Shown: positions 1-9,350, numbered from the stretch's first letter. The stretch is 53,154 nt of DNA from an uncultured Solirubrobacterales bacterium (GCA_903933815.1 CAIZLN010000017.1:1-53154), one strand, 5' to 3'. The notes: generated from the letters alone by a model not told the origin. A program made the numbers and translations.

Positions 1-1353
1 CCACTCGCCGAGGTGATGGGCGCACGAATCACCAGCCGGGGCAGCAAGGACTTTCCGACCTCAGCCGTGATCGACTCGCGCGCCATAGGCGGCGGCGAGC
101 TGTTCTTCGGCATCAAGGGGGAGTCGGAGGACGGTGGTCGTTTTGCCCCGGCGGCGCTTGATGACGGTGCCTGGGGGGTGGTTGTGGAACCCGTACATTC
201 CGAGGCTGTCTGCGGGCCTGATGGGGCCGGACCCGACGGCTGGGTGTTCGTCGTCGAAGACCCCCTGCTGGCTATGCAGGAGTTGGCCAGGGCATGGCGC
301 AGGGAACTTGGCTCGACCGTAATCGGGATCACCGGCTCGGTCGGAAAGACCTCAGTCAAGGACATCACCAGAGCGATACTGCCGGGCTCGGTTCATGCCT
401 CGGAAGAGAACTTCAACACCGAGATCGGGCTCCCGCTAACCATCCTCTCAGCGCCTGCGAACACCGATACGTTGGTGCTGGAAATGGCGATGCGCGGCCG
501 CGGTCAGATCGCCGAACTGGCGATGATCGCCGAGCCCGACATCGGTGTCATCACGACTGTCGGACCCGTTCACCTGGAACTGCTCGGCTCAATCGAGGCG
601 ATCGCCGCCGCCAAGGCCGAGATTATCGGGGGGTTGAAGCCGGGCAATCCGGTGATCGTGCCGGTCGAGGCCGGATACCTCGAGCCGCACCTGAAGGGCG
701 TTGCCGGAATCGTCCGTTTTGGTGACGGGGGCGATGTCTACGCTGAATCCGTGGTCCGCACCCCGGCAGGCATTTCGGCAACGGTAGTGACCCCCGCCGG
801 CCCCGCCCGATTTGATTTCCCGTTCACGGAGGCCCATAACCTGGCCAACGCCATGGCAGCGGTCGCGGCGGCGGTCGCGGCAGGTGCAGCACCCGAAGAT
901 CTGGCTGCGAGGGCGTCTTCCGTCACCTTCTCGAAGCTGCGCGGTGAGCACCTGACCCTCCCGGGAGGAACCCTCGTGGTGAACGACTGCTACAACGCCA
1001 ATCCCGTTTCGATGCGGGCTGCGCTTGACTACCTGGCCACCCTTGACCGCCAGCCAAAGGTCGCCGTCCTGGGAATGATGGGTGAACTCGGCCCGGGGGC
1101 CGCTGATTTTCACCGTGAGGTAGGCGCTTACGCCCGCTCGCTGAAGATCGACGTGATCATCGGGGTCGGTCCCGAGGCTGCGCATTATGGACCCGACCAC
1201 CTGGTCGAAGACCAGGCAGCGGCAGTCGAGCTACTGGAAGGAATGCTGGACCCTCAGGGTGTCGTGCTTGTCAAGGGGTCGAGGGCGGCAGGGCTTGAGG
1301 TCGTGACCGAGGGTCTCGCCCGAGGATCCGTCGGCACGGAAGGGGTTTCCTGA
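1..1353 (+). CDS. murF: UDP-N-acetylmuramoyl-tripeptide--D-alanyl-D-alanine ligase MurF (5' truncated by window edge)
   Basis: MurF adds D-Ala-D-Ala to UDP-MurNAc-tripeptide in the cytoplasm, using ATP, and so completes the soluble peptidoglycan precursor. The reading frame is open from base 1 and the first visible codons read PLAEVMGAR, a sequence typical of about ten residues inside a MurF N-terminus. The GTG/ATG at 13-18 are therefore internal and the real start lies before the window. The Mur-ligase P-loop GITGSVGKT is at about visible residues 109-117, followed by the central ATPase domain and the C-terminal ligase domain with VVNDCYNANP near residue 330. About 450 residues are present, close to full length. 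The stop TGA shares its A with the ATG of mraY, so the two are translationally coupled. Identity is very secure from motifs and context. Confidence 0.95.
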   Translation, partial: PLAEVMGARITSRGSKDFPTSAVIDSRAIGGGELFFGIKGESEDGGRFAPAALDDGAWGVVVEPVHSEAVCGPDGAGPDGWVFVVEDPLLAMQELARAWRRELGSTVIGITGSVGKTSVKDITRAILPGSVHASEENFNTEIGLPLTILSAPANTDTLVLEMAMRGRGQIAELAMIAEPDIGVITTVGPVHLELLGSIEAIAAAKAEIIGGLKPGNPVIVPVEAGYLEPHLKGVAGIVRFGDGGDVYAESVVRTPAGISATVVTPAGPARFDFPFTEAHNLANAMAAVAAAVAAGAAPEDLAARASSVTFSKLRGEHLTLPGGTLVVNDCYNANPVSMRAALDYLATLDRQPKVAVLGMMGELGPGAADFHREVGAYARSLKIDVIIGVGPEAAHYGPDHLVEDQAAAVELLEGMLDPQGVVLVKGSRAAGLEVVTEGLARGSVGTEGVS

Positions 1354-2327
1354 TGGGCGAGATTGTCCTCGGCTCGATGGCCTCCATGCTCATCTGCCTG
1401 TTCCTCTCACCGAGATTCATCGCCTTCCTGAGGCGGCGCGAGTTCGGCCAGAACATAAGGGAAGAGGGCCCCTCCGGCCACCAGACCAAGGCCGGCACAC
1501 CGACCATGGGCGGCCTGATCATCTTCACCGCCGTGCTGGTCCCCTTCCTGGTACTTTCGGATCACAGCTTCGCCGCGATGACCGTGTTCTTCGTTGCGCT
1601 TGGCTGCGCAGCACTTGGCTTCGCAGACGACTTCATAAAGATCGTCAAGCGGCGCTCCCTCGGGCTCTCGGCCCGCTACAAGCTCGTCGGTCAGGTCCTG
1701 CTGGCCCTGGTTCTCTGGTGGGTTGCCCGTCACGAAGTTGGCCTGGAGCCGGTGATCCTGATCCGCGGTCTTGATCTGAGCTTCGACATCGGTCCTGTCG
1801 GCTACTTCGTGCTCGTGTTTCTGGTGATCGCGGGGGCTACCAACGGCGTCAACCTGACCGACGGACTCGACGGGCTTGCCGCAGGGACCAGCGCGATCGT
1901 CCTGTTGACCTATACGGCCATCTGTTACATCACCGTAGGCCAGCAGGACCTTGCCTTGCTGGCGGTCTGTCTCGTCGGCGCCTGCGTCGGCTTCCTCTGG
2001 TTCAATGCCTTTCCGGCTTCCATTTTCATGGGCGACACCGGATCGCTCGGGCTCGGTGGTGCCATCGGTGCGCTGGCGGTCATGACCCAGACTGAAATCC
2101 TTCTGATCGTGATCGGCGGCCTCTTCGTGATTGAGGCACTTTCAGTGCTGGTTCAGGTCTTCAGCTTCAAGACCTTTGGCCGCCGGGTTCTGCTCATGGC
2201 CCCACTCCACCATCACTTCGAGATGATGTCCTGGTCGGAGACCAAGATCATGCTTCGATTCTGGATCATCGCTGCGGTCTGTTCCGGGCTCGGCTTCGCG
2301 ATCTACCAACAGTCTGTTGGTGGATAA
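1353..2327 (+). CDS. mraY: Phospho-N-acetylmuramoyl-pentapeptide-transferase MraY
   Basis: MraY transfers phospho-MurNAc-pentapeptide from UDP to undecaprenyl phosphate and makes lipid I at the inner face of the membrane. The 324-aa protein is strongly hydrophobic, with about ten membrane segments. It has the family signatures in order: ADDFIK (residues 91-96, catalytic Asp pair), NLTDGLDGLA (167-176), FMGDTGSLGLG (225-235) and PLHHHFE (284-290). The length is slightly shorter than the E. coli enzyme (360 aa) but usual for Actinobacteria. The ATG overlaps the murF stop by one base, and a 65-nt or longer gap separates it from murD. The gene belongs to the dcw operon. Confidence is very high. 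Confidence 0.97.
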   Translation: MGEIVLGSMASMLICLFLSPRFIAFLRRREFGQNIREEGPSGHQTKAGTPTMGGLIIFTAVLVPFLVLSDHSFAAMTVFFVALGCAALGFADDFIKIVKRRSLGLSARYKLVGQVLLALVLWWVARHEVGLEPVILIRGLDLSFDIGPVGYFVLVFLVIAGATNGVNLTDGLDGLAAGTSAIVLLTYTAICYITVGQQDLALLAVCLVGACVGFLWFNAFPASIFMGDTGSLGLGGAIGALAVMTQTEILLIVIGGLFVIEALSVLVQVFSFKTFGRRVLLMAPLHHHFEMMSWSETKIMLRFWIIAAVCSGLGFAIYQQSVGG

Positions 2328-2446
2328 AGGTCGTTCTCAGGATTGGCCTGAGAGGGCGGCCGGCCATCCCTTCAGAGCCCGCCCGGACCGGTGTGAATTG
2401 CCTTCCCGGCTACAGGAATCGGGTTATCGGCGTTGAAGTACGAAAG

Positions 2447-3829
2447 GTGGAATATGTCCACTCATCCAGGGCTCGCCCGCCACTGCCCCATGGCCCCTTT
2501 CTCGTAGTCGGTCTTGCCCGCTCTGGGGTAGCGGCTGCGAGGGCGCTCAAATCCCGTGGCGAAGCCGTTTCCGGATTCGATTCGGGTCATCCGACTGCGC
2601 TCGGGGAGCTGGATCTGGCCGGGGTCGAATACTCGACTGGCGGTAGTGGCGTGGACCAGCTGGACGGAGTCGGGACCGTGATCAAGAGCCCTGGTGTGCC
2701 GAAGGAGGCGCAGATAATCGTCGAAGCCGGCAACCGTGGGATCCCGGTTATCGGGGAGCTGGAACTTGGCTGGCGGCTCGTCGGGGCTACCTTCGTCGGC
2801 ATCACCGGCACCAACGGCAAGACGACGACGACCGAGCTCGTCGCCCATATTCTGCGAACGGCGGGCCGCGCAGTCCATGCGGTAGGAAACATCGGCAGCC
2901 CGCTGACCAGCCTCGCGGAGCGGCCGGTAGGGCCGGAGGTCACTGTCGTCTGCGAGTGCTCGTCTTTCCAGCTTGAAGACATCGAGTTCTTCGCTCCGGA
3001 GTGCGCGGTCTACCTCAATCTGGCGCCTGACCACCTTGACCGCCACGGAAGCATGGCTGAGTACGGCCGGATCAAGCAGCGGATCTTCATCAACCAGATC
3101 GAAGGGGATGTTGCGGTGCTCAACCAGAGCGATCCGACCCTGATGGACCTCGATCCACCCGGAGAGGCGGCCGTCGTGAGGTTCATTCCAGCCGGAAAGG
3201 ATGATCTGCCGGTCGACCTTTGGCTCGAAGATGGCGCGATCACCGTTGATGGCCACAGGCTGCTCGATCGCTCGGAACTCAGACTGATCGGGGACCACAA
3301 CGTGGCCAATGCGATGGCAGCCGGGGCGGCCGCACTCAGCCTTGGTCTGTCGACCGAGGCCGTCGCCGAGGGCCTTCGGAGTTTTGCCGGTGTCGCCCAC
3401 CGGCTGGAGCCGGTCGCCATGATCGGCGGCATCAGGTTCATCAATGATTCGAAGGCGACCAACGTCGAGGCTACTGCCACGGCGCTCGCCTCGTTTGATC
3501 ACGGCGTCCGACTCATTCTCGGCGGCAGTCACAAGGGTGAATCGTTCGAGTCGTTGACTGACCCGGTTGAGTCAGCCTGCTCCGGTGTCTACCTGATCGG
3601 TGAAACGGCCTCCGAGCTTCTTGAGGTATTCGAGCCGCTCGTGTCTGCCGGCCTGCATTTACGGGACTGCGGGGACCTTGAGACTGCTGTGAGACTCGCC
3701 TGGCAGGACGCGGGTCCGGGCGAAACCATTCTGTTGTCACCATCCTGCGCCAGCTTCGATCAGTTCAGGGACTTTGAGGATCGCGGCGATCACTTCCGGA
3801 GATTTGTGGGGACGATCGATGAGGTCTGA
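2447..3829 (+). CDS. murD: UDP-N-acetylmuramoyl-L-alanine--D-glutamate ligase MurD
   Basis: MurD adds D-glutamate to UDP-MurNAc-L-Ala. An N-terminal Rossmann-like UDP-binding region begins PFLVVGLARSG. The ATP P-loop GITGTNGKTTTTE follows at about residues 118-130 and the C-terminal domain contains NDSKATN. The start is uncertain. The frame is open back to a GTG at 2393, but the first 30 residues from there resemble no MurD. GTG 2447 gives 460 aa, nearer the family length. Neither start has a convincing ribosome site, and an ATG at 2454 with AAAGGTGG before it is out of frame. The 3' end overlaps the ftsW start by 11 nt. The function is secure; only the first residues are in doubt. Confidence 0.9.
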   Translation: MEYVHSSRARPPLPHGPFLVVGLARSGVAAARALKSRGEAVSGFDSGHPTALGELDLAGVEYSTGGSGVDQLDGVGTVIKSPGVPKEAQIIVEAGNRGIPVIGELELGWRLVGATFVGITGTNGKTTTTELVAHILRTAGRAVHAVGNIGSPLTSLAERPVGPEVTVVCECSSFQLEDIEFFAPECAVYLNLAPDHLDRHGSMAEYGRIKQRIFINQIEGDVAVLNQSDPTLMDLDPPGEAAVVRFIPAGKDDLPVDLWLEDGAITVDGHRLLDRSELRLIGDHNVANAMAAGAAALSLGLSTEAVAEGLRSFAGVAHRLEPVAMIGGIRFINDSKATNVEATATALASFDHGVRLILGGSHKGESFESLTDPVESACSGVYLIGETASELLEVFEPLVSAGLHLRDCGDLETAVRLAWQDAGPGETILLSPSCASFDQFRDFEDRGDHFRRFVGTIDEV

Positions 3830-5204
3830 TTCCAGCCGTCGCAGGGGCCGCAGTCCGCGAGGGGGAAAACTGGCAGCTACCGATACCGGGGGTGGCCGCG
3901 GGTCCCGGTCGAAGCGGGTTCGTGGCGAGACATCAGTCGAGTACAACCTGCTTCTCACCGCTACCCTGATCCTGCTTGCCTTTGGTGCGGTCATGGTCTT
4001 TTCTGCCAGCTCGACCTCCGCGATCCTCAAGGACGGCGGACTGGCAGACAGCGCTTCCTACCTTCAGCGCACATTGATAGCCATCGGTATCGGCCTCGTG
4101 CTCATGTGGTTTGCCATCCGGATACCACTGACCCGGGTTCGGGAGTTTGTGCCCCTGATGATCATCCTGATTCTGGTTGCACTCGCCGGTGTATTGATCG
4201 TCGGTACTGCTGTAAACGGAACCAAAGGCTGGTATACGGCCGGTCCGATCCAGATTCAGCCAGCCGAGTTCCTCAAGGTAGGTCTTGTGGTCTACGGGGC
4301 CCACCTGTTCGCCAACCGGCCCGACAGGCTTCATTCGGTCAAGGAATTGGCGCCCTATCTCTGCCTGACCGGGATAGCTTCGGCGCTGGTCATGGCGCAG
4401 CCTGACATGGGCACGATCATGGTTGCCCTGGCGGCAGCCGGGATCACCCTGTTCGCCGCCGGGGCAAGGATCCGGGACCTCGGACTGCTCTTCGCCGGGC
4501 TTGTGTTGGCCGCCCTGACCATGGCCCTTATTGCGCCCTACCGGAGGCAGCGCCTGCTCACGTTTCTGGATCCGTCAAGCGATCTGACTGGGTCCGGCTT
4601 CCAGACCTATCAGGCGAAGATCGCAATCGGCTCCGGAGGCCTGGATGGTGTCGGAATCGGCAACGGTGTTCAGAAGGCTTCTTATCTTCCCGAGGCGCAT
4701 ACCGACATGATTTCGGCGGTGATAGGCGAGGAGTTCGGCCTGATAGGCATGGTTTTGCTCATCGCCGTCTACGGCCTCGTTGGCTACGCCGGCTTTCGGA
4801 TTGCCCGCGCGGCAAAGGATGATTTCGGTCGAATTATTGCCTCCGGGCTCACCGGCCTGATCCTTTTTCAGGCGGGCTTGAACCTCTACGCAGTGATGGG
4901 CTGGGCGCCACTCACCGGAGTGCCACTGCCACTGGTCTCCTACGGAAATAACAGTCTGGTCGTGAGCCTGATCGCGATCGGGCTGATCCTGAACGTGGCC
5001 CGAGGTGGAAAGGCGGCGACACTCGTCAAGGCACCGCCACGGCGAAGACGGGATCAGGGTGCCAGACTGAGGCTTGTCGAGGACGCAAGCAGAGATCAAC
5101 CGACCAGAAGGACGGCGACAGGTGCCCACGGTAGTCATGGCGGCGGGCGGTACGGCGGGACACGTGGTCCCGGCCGTGGCGATCGCAGACGAGCTTCGAG
5201 ATAG
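3819..5204 (+). CDS. ftsW: SEDS-family peptidoglycan glycosyltransferase FtsW
   Basis: FtsW polymerises lipid II at the septum together with a class B penicillin-binding protein. A basic, low-complexity cytoplasmic N-terminus (about 45 residues rich in Arg, Ser and Gly) precedes about ten membrane segments. SEDS hallmarks are present: GPIQIQPAEFLKVG, MAQPDMGT, the loop with EAHTDMISAVIGEEFGL, and PLVSYGNNSLV near the end. The start is placed at ATG 3819, which overlaps the murD stop by 11 nt. An upstream in-frame start at 3774 would cut deeper into murD. The C-terminal tail of about 45 residues is Arg/Gly-rich and its last 83 nt overlap murG, which is unusually long. FtsW rather than RodA is inferred from its place between murD and murG. 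Confidence 0.94.
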   Translation: MRSDSSRRRGRSPRGGKLAATDTGGGRGSRSKRVRGETSVEYNLLLTATLILLAFGAVMVFSASSTSAILKDGGLADSASYLQRTLIAIGIGLVLMWFAIRIPLTRVREFVPLMIILILVALAGVLIVGTAVNGTKGWYTAGPIQIQPAEFLKVGLVVYGAHLFANRPDRLHSVKELAPYLCLTGIASALVMAQPDMGTIMVALAAAGITLFAAGARIRDLGLLFAGLVLAALTMALIAPYRRQRLLTFLDPSSDLTGSGFQTYQAKIAIGSGGLDGVGIGNGVQKASYLPEAHTDMISAVIGEEFGLIGMVLLIAVYGLVGYAGFRIARAAKDDFGRIIASGLTGLILFQAGLNLYAVMGWAPLTGVPLPLVSYGNNSLVVSLIAIGLILNVARGGKAATLVKAPPRRRRDQGARLRLVEDASRDQPTRRTATGAHGSHGGGRYGGTRGPGRGDRRRASR

Positions 5205-6261
5205 AGGAGCAGAGGTGTTTTTCATGGGTGCGCGCGGCCGTCTCGAGGCCGAGCTTGTCCCGGCTGCCGGCTACGAAATTGATCTGCTCAACCTGGCTGG
5301 CATTGACCGCCGAAACCCGCTCAAGGCTCTGCGGGCAGCAGGTTTGGCTGCGGCGGCGCTCCCGGGTGCCCGACGGATCCTCGCTGAGCGTGAGGCCGAT
5401 GTAGTTGTCGGTGGCGGCGGGTTCGTCGCCGGCCCAGCGGGCCTTGCGGCGAGGTCGAAGCGAATCCCTCTCGTACTTACTGAAGCTGATCGCCATCTGG
5501 GCCTGGCCAACCGCATGCTGGCCCGGTCAGCCGAGCGGGTCTGTCTGGCCTTTCCAATCGAGGGCTGTGAGGGAAGCCGGTTCACGGTTACCGGCCGAGC
5601 GGTCGGTCGTGCTGTTCTGGAGGCCGACAGAGGCAGGGCCCGCAGGCGTTTCGGGATTGATCCGGGTTCAAAGGTGCTGCTGATCATGGGCGGAAGCCTG
5701 GGCGCAAGGTCGATCAACTACGCCGCGATCGAGGGGTTGGCCGAGCAGTCGGGGCGCAACTTCGAAGTGATCCATGTGGCCGGGAGCCGGGACTTTCCAG
5801 GGGTTTCCGAGCGCCTTGCGATCGCGGGCAATCGCTCCGGTTACACACTGCTCGAGTACGAACCCGATCTGGGTGATTGCCTGGCGGCCTGTGATCTGGT
5901 GCTTGCCCGCTCCGGTGGTTCGGTGTTCGAATTGACTGCCACCGGCAAGCCCGCTGTGCTCGTTCCTTATCCCCACGCGACCGGTGACCACCAGAGTGCC
6001 AACGCTGAATGGATGACCGCGGCCGGCGCTGCGGTCGTCGTTCCAGATGACCAGCTTGATGCCACCCGGCTGACAGCAGAGGTCGGGTCCATCTTCACGG
6101 ACCGTGACAGGCTCGAAAGCATGTCGGCTGCCTCCCGGGGACTGGCGATGCCAGACGCCTCCGGCCGGATCGCCGACCAGGTCATGGCTGCTGCATCCAC
6201 ACCCGGCGAAGGCTCCGGAACCGCGGACGGTAAAGCGGTCACTACAGGGGCGTTTGATTGA
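5122..6261 (+). CDS. murG: Lipid II synthase MurG (UDP-GlcNAc transferase)
   Basis: MurG adds GlcNAc to lipid I on the cytoplasmic membrane face and makes lipid II, the substrate of FtsW. It has the GT-B fold: the N-terminal glycine loop AAGGTAGHVVPA (residues 7-18) binds the lipid acceptor, a second loop GGSLGARSIN opens the C-terminal domain, and LARSGGSVFEL with the ATGDHQ region binds UDP-GlcNAc. I chose GTG 5122 because AGAAGGACGG lies 8 nt or so before it and the protein then starts directly on the first beta strand. The open frame extends back to 5074 without family-like residues. The product is 379 aa. The gene starts inside ftsW and its stop shares a base with the murC ATG. Confidence 0.95.
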   Translation: MPTVVMAAGGTAGHVVPAVAIADELRDRGAEVFFMGARGRLEAELVPAAGYEIDLLNLAGIDRRNPLKALRAAGLAAAALPGARRILAEREADVVVGGGGFVAGPAGLAARSKRIPLVLTEADRHLGLANRMLARSAERVCLAFPIEGCEGSRFTVTGRAVGRAVLEADRGRARRRFGIDPGSKVLLIMGGSLGARSINYAAIEGLAEQSGRNFEVIHVAGSRDFPGVSERLAIAGNRSGYTLLEYEPDLGDCLAACDLVLARSGGSVFELTATGKPAVLVPYPHATGDHQSANAEWMTAAGAAVVVPDDQLDATRLTAEVGSIFTDRDRLESMSAASRGLAMPDASGRIADQVMAAASTPGEGSGTADGKAVTTGAFD

Positions 6262-7574
6262 TGACCGGGGACTGGCCCGACAGAGGGCTTCACTTCATAG
6301 GGGCAGGTGGAGCCGGCATGAGCGGGCTGGCGTTGGTCTGCCACGGACTCGGTGCTTCGGTTTCGGGCAGTGACAGATCAGATTCGTCGTATCTTCGGCG
6401 GATCGCAGATGCCGGCGTCGCTGTGACCGTGGGCCACGACGCAGCCAATCTGCCTGAAGGTGCGGAGGTGGTCGTGTCTACTGCCATCGCATCCGATAAT
6501 CCCGAGCTGGAGCGAGCCCGCCAGGAGGGCAGGAGGGTGCTCCATCGCTCCGACATGCTGGCCGAGCTGTGCGCGGCCAAGCGCACGATCGCCGTCGCCG
6601 GCACTCATGGAAAGACAACAACAACAGGAATGCTGATCTGGGCCATGAGGGCGCTGGGTATGGACCCGGCATTCTTTGTCGGTGGCGAGCTTCCGGGGAT
6701 TGGACCAAGGGGGGCCGCGGCCAACAGCGGCTGGGGTGAGGGTGAGTGGGTTGTGGTCGAAGCAGACGAGAGCGACGGCAGCTTCCTGGTTCTGAACCCC
6801 GAAGTTGCCGTAATCACCAACATCGAGATGGATCACCATTCGCGTTGGAGCGGCCTTGCTGAACTGAGGGCAGCTTTTGAGACCTTTGCCGGCAGGGCTT
6901 CGAAGGTGGTCGAGCCACCGGGACTGACCGAGTCCCCGGGACAGCGCACCAACTTCGACCTTGACCGGCCCGGACCGGCTGATCTGCAGTTGCTGGTCCC
7001 GGGAGACCACAACCTTTTTGATGCCCGCGCCGCAATTGCGGCCCTACAGGCGATCGGAGTAGAGCCAGATGCCACGGCTGCCGCCTTGCTCAGCTTCCCC
7101 GGTGTCAAGCGCAGACTGGAGTACAAGGGGGATTCACGCGGTACCCGCGTATACGACGACTACGCGCACCACCCGACGGAGGTAGAGGCTTCGCTTACCG
7201 CCCTTCGCGGACTCCAGCCCGATCGCCTCATTGCTGTGTTCCAACCCCACCTCTACTCCCGGACCAAGGCCTTCAGTTCGGCATTCGGCTCCGCACTCGC
7301 CCTCGCCGATGAAGTGGTGGTACTCGATGTTTACCCGGCTCGCGAGGAGCCGGTCGGTCCGTTTGAAGGGGTGAGCGGCCTTGATGTCCTGCGGGCGGCT
7401 GCGGACAGGCAGAGTGCGACCAGAACCTGGTGGGCCCCGGATCTCAAAGCAGCCGAGCGGGCAGTCGAAGGGCTGCTTGGCCCCGGTCGCATACTCGTCA
7501 CGGTCGGAGCGGGGGACATCACGAGACTCTCCGACCGACTGGTTGAACCTTCCGGCGAAGGTGCCCCGAAGTGA
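6261..7574 (+). CDS. murC: UDP-N-acetylmuramate--L-alanine ligase MurC
   Basis: MurC adds the first residue, L-alanine, to UDP-MurNAc. Signatures visible in the 437-aa protein are the N-terminal UDP-binding GAGGAGMSG (about residues 14-22), the ATP P-loop GTHGKTTTTGM (about 118-128), EADESDGSF and the C-terminal DDYAHHPTE. The start is the ATG in the TGATG overlap with murG, and a TTG one codon earlier is less likely. It ends in a GTGA overlap with murB. All features are normal for the family, and the order murG-murC-murB-ftsQ is a known dcw arrangement. Confidence 0.96.
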   Translation: MTGDWPDRGLHFIGAGGAGMSGLALVCHGLGASVSGSDRSDSSYLRRIADAGVAVTVGHDAANLPEGAEVVVSTAIASDNPELERARQEGRRVLHRSDMLAELCAAKRTIAVAGTHGKTTTTGMLIWAMRALGMDPAFFVGGELPGIGPRGAAANSGWGEGEWVVVEADESDGSFLVLNPEVAVITNIEMDHHSRWSGLAELRAAFETFAGRASKVVEPPGLTESPGQRTNFDLDRPGPADLQLLVPGDHNLFDARAAIAALQAIGVEPDATAAALLSFPGVKRRLEYKGDSRGTRVYDDYAHHPTEVEASLTALRGLQPDRLIAVFQPHLYSRTKAFSSAFGSALALADEVVVLDVYPAREEPVGPFEGVSGLDVLRAAADRQSATRTWWAPDLKAAERAVEGLLGPGRILVTVGAGDITRLSDRLVEPSGEGAPK

Positions 7575-8569
7575 GCTCACCCTCAGCAGCAGGCTCACCC
7601 GGACCACCTGCCGGAGTCGAGACCAACCATCCTCTGTGGCGGCTCACAACCGTCAGAACGGGCGGCAACGCCGACTTCTTCGCAGCGCCTGATTCCACCG
7701 AACTCCTGGTCGAGCTGCTCGACTGGGCAAGGCGTAGCGGCCTGAGGGTCGGTGTGATCGGCTCCGGCTCCAACCTGCTGGTGTCAGACGATGGATTTCG
7801 CGGTTTGGCCCTGAAGCTTTCCGGCGACTTGTCCGGGATCGAGCGCCGGGGTACCGACGTAGTCTGCGGCGGCGGCGCCCGACTACCTTCGGTTGCCGCC
7901 AAGTGTGCGGGCTGGGGTCTTTCGGGCCTTGAGTTCGGAGTAAACATCCCGGGAACGGCCGGCGGCGCGGTCCGGATGAACGCCAATGCCTATGGAGGCA
8001 GGCTCGCTGACGTCCTCCACCGGGTGGAGGTCTGCTCGGCATCGGGCTCTGCGACTGTGGAGCCCGCCGAGCTTGGTTTTTCCTATCGTCACTCGAACCT
8101 GACCGACGGGCAGGTTGTCTCTCGCGCCTTCTTCTCGCTGAAGGAGGACACCACCGAGGCAATCAAGGAGCGGCTGGCCGAGATGCGTGCCTGGCGTCGT
8201 GATGCTCAGCCATCCGGAATCAAGACCTTTGGCTCTACTTTCAAGAATCCGGACGATTCACGGGCGGATGGTCGCAGCGCCGGGCAACTACTTGATGCTG
8301 CCGGCTGTCGTGGCCTGTCGATTGGGGGCGCGCGACTTTCGGAAAAGCACGCAAATTTCGTCGACAACATGGGCGATGCCACCACTGCGGACGTGATCGC
8401 GGTCATGTCTGCGGCCAGGAGGAGGGTCATGGAGAAGTTCGGCGTCACCCTCGAACCGGAGGTTCAGGTGATGGGTGACGTCGAGTGGCCGGACGACTGG
8501 AGACAGTCTGGCGAACCGGAAGTGGATCAGGGCGATCAGGGGCCGGGCAGGGGGCTGGACCTTGGCTGA
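7571..8569 (+). CDS. murB: UDP-N-acetylenolpyruvoylglucosamine reductase MurB
   Basis: MurB is the FAD/NADPH reductase that converts UDP-GlcNAc-enolpyruvate into UDP-MurNAc. The N-terminal FAD_binding_4 domain shows TTVRTGGNADFF and VIGSGSNLLVSDDGF. The C-terminal MurB domain shows GSTFKNPDD, whose Ser is the expected proton donor, then KHANFVDN and the terminal EPEVQVMG. The product is 332 aa. The GTG start overlaps the murC stop as GTGA. The 3' end overlaps the proposed TTG start of ftsQ by 8 nt. Its place between murC and ftsQ is common in Gram-positive lineages. Confidence 0.95.
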   Translation: MSSPSAAGSPGPPAGVETNHPLWRLTTVRTGGNADFFAAPDSTELLVELLDWARRSGLRVGVIGSGSNLLVSDDGFRGLALKLSGDLSGIERRGTDVVCGGGARLPSVAAKCAGWGLSGLEFGVNIPGTAGGAVRMNANAYGGRLADVLHRVEVCSASGSATVEPAELGFSYRHSNLTDGQVVSRAFFSLKEDTTEAIKERLAEMRAWRRDAQPSGIKTFGSTFKNPDDSRADGRSAGQLLDAAGCRGLSIGGARLSEKHANFVDNMGDATTADVIAVMSAARRRVMEKFGVTLEPEVQVMGDVEWPDDWRQSGEPEVDQGDQGPGRGLDLG

Positions 8570-9350
8570 CCGCAGGTTGTCCGTTCGGCGGACGGTAGAG
8601 CTGGCGGAGCGCCGCGAACGCCGACGTCGCAGACTGATGTTCACCCTGATCAGCTTGATGGTTCTGGGGATCACCCTGATCGCCCTTTGCTGGTTCGTGC
8701 TCCGCGACCTGGCCGTCGTCGAGATCCGTGACCTGGAGATCCGCGGACTGGATACCGGTACGCCTGAAGGCAGGCAACTGGCGGACGCGATCGAGGTTGC
8801 AGCGGGAGAGATGACGACTCTCCACGTAAAGCAGGAGGTCCTTACCGAGGAAGTGTCTCGCTTTCCCAGGGTCAAGTCAGCAGAGATCGAGGCCGATTTC
8901 CCCAACGGCGCGACCGTAATCGTGACGCAGCGTGAGAACGGCTCGATCTTTGGTGAGGATGAAGACGCACTGTTGATCGCCTCAGATGGAACAGTGCTCG
9001 GCTCTCCGGGTGATCAGTACGAACTTCTGCCGCTGATCGGTGACGGTGAGCCACCGAAAGGGGGTCGCCTGCGAGGCATCGCCCTCGAGCAGGCGATCGT
9101 ACTCGGCTCCGCGCCGACTGAACTGAAGACCTACGTGGACCGCAGCGACAGCACGGAAAACGGGGTGGAGGTGACGCTCTCCAACGGCCTCGTGCTGCTG
9201 TTCGGCGGCCCGGAAAAGGCGGTCGAAAAGTGGAAGGCAGCAGCGACCGTGATCGCCGATCCGGAGCTCGGCGACGTTGGCTACGTGGATCTCACGGTTC
9301 CAATGAGGCCCGCAGTCGGGATCGGTACGGAGCCGACCGGGGAAGGGTAG
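8562..9350 (+). CDS. ftsQ: Cell division protein FtsQ/DivIB
   Basis: FtsQ is a bitopic divisome protein that links early and late division proteins outside the membrane. The layout is typical: a short, very basic cytoplasmic segment (about 25 residues, rich in Arg), one membrane span of about 23 residues beginning MFTLISLMVLG, a POTRA region starting near VVEIRDLEIRG, and a beta domain. The start is set at TTG 8562, which overlaps the murB stop in TTGGCTGA with a G-rich stretch (GCAGGGGGC) 8-10 nt before it. The open frame continues up to 8475 inside murB. Sequence identity in this family is low, so the call rests on topology and position before ftsZ. The product is 262 aa. Confidence 0.88.
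   Translation: MADRRLSVRRTVELAERRERRRRRLMFTLISLMVLGITLIALCWFVLRDLAVVEIRDLEIRGLDTGTPEGRQLADAIEVAAGEMTTLHVKQEVLTEEVSRFPRVKSAEIEADFPNGATVIVTQRENGSIFGEDEDALLIASDGTVLGSPGDQYELLPLIGDGEPPKGGRLRGIALEQAIVLGSAPTELKTYVDRSDSTENGVEVTLSNGLVLLFGGPEKAVEKWKAAATVIADPELGDVGYVDLTVPMRPAVGIGTEPTGEG

Noticed and set aside
2454-2560. ATG 2454 with AAAGGTGG as the murD start, implying a frameshift
   Set aside because: This ATG is out of frame and its frame soon stops at a TAG. The ribosome-site spacing is only about 3 nt. A GTG in the correct frame explains murD without a frameshift.
2462-3532. 356-aa reverse-strand open frame opposite murD
   Set aside because: Shadow of murD, with no motif and no promoter or ribosome site.
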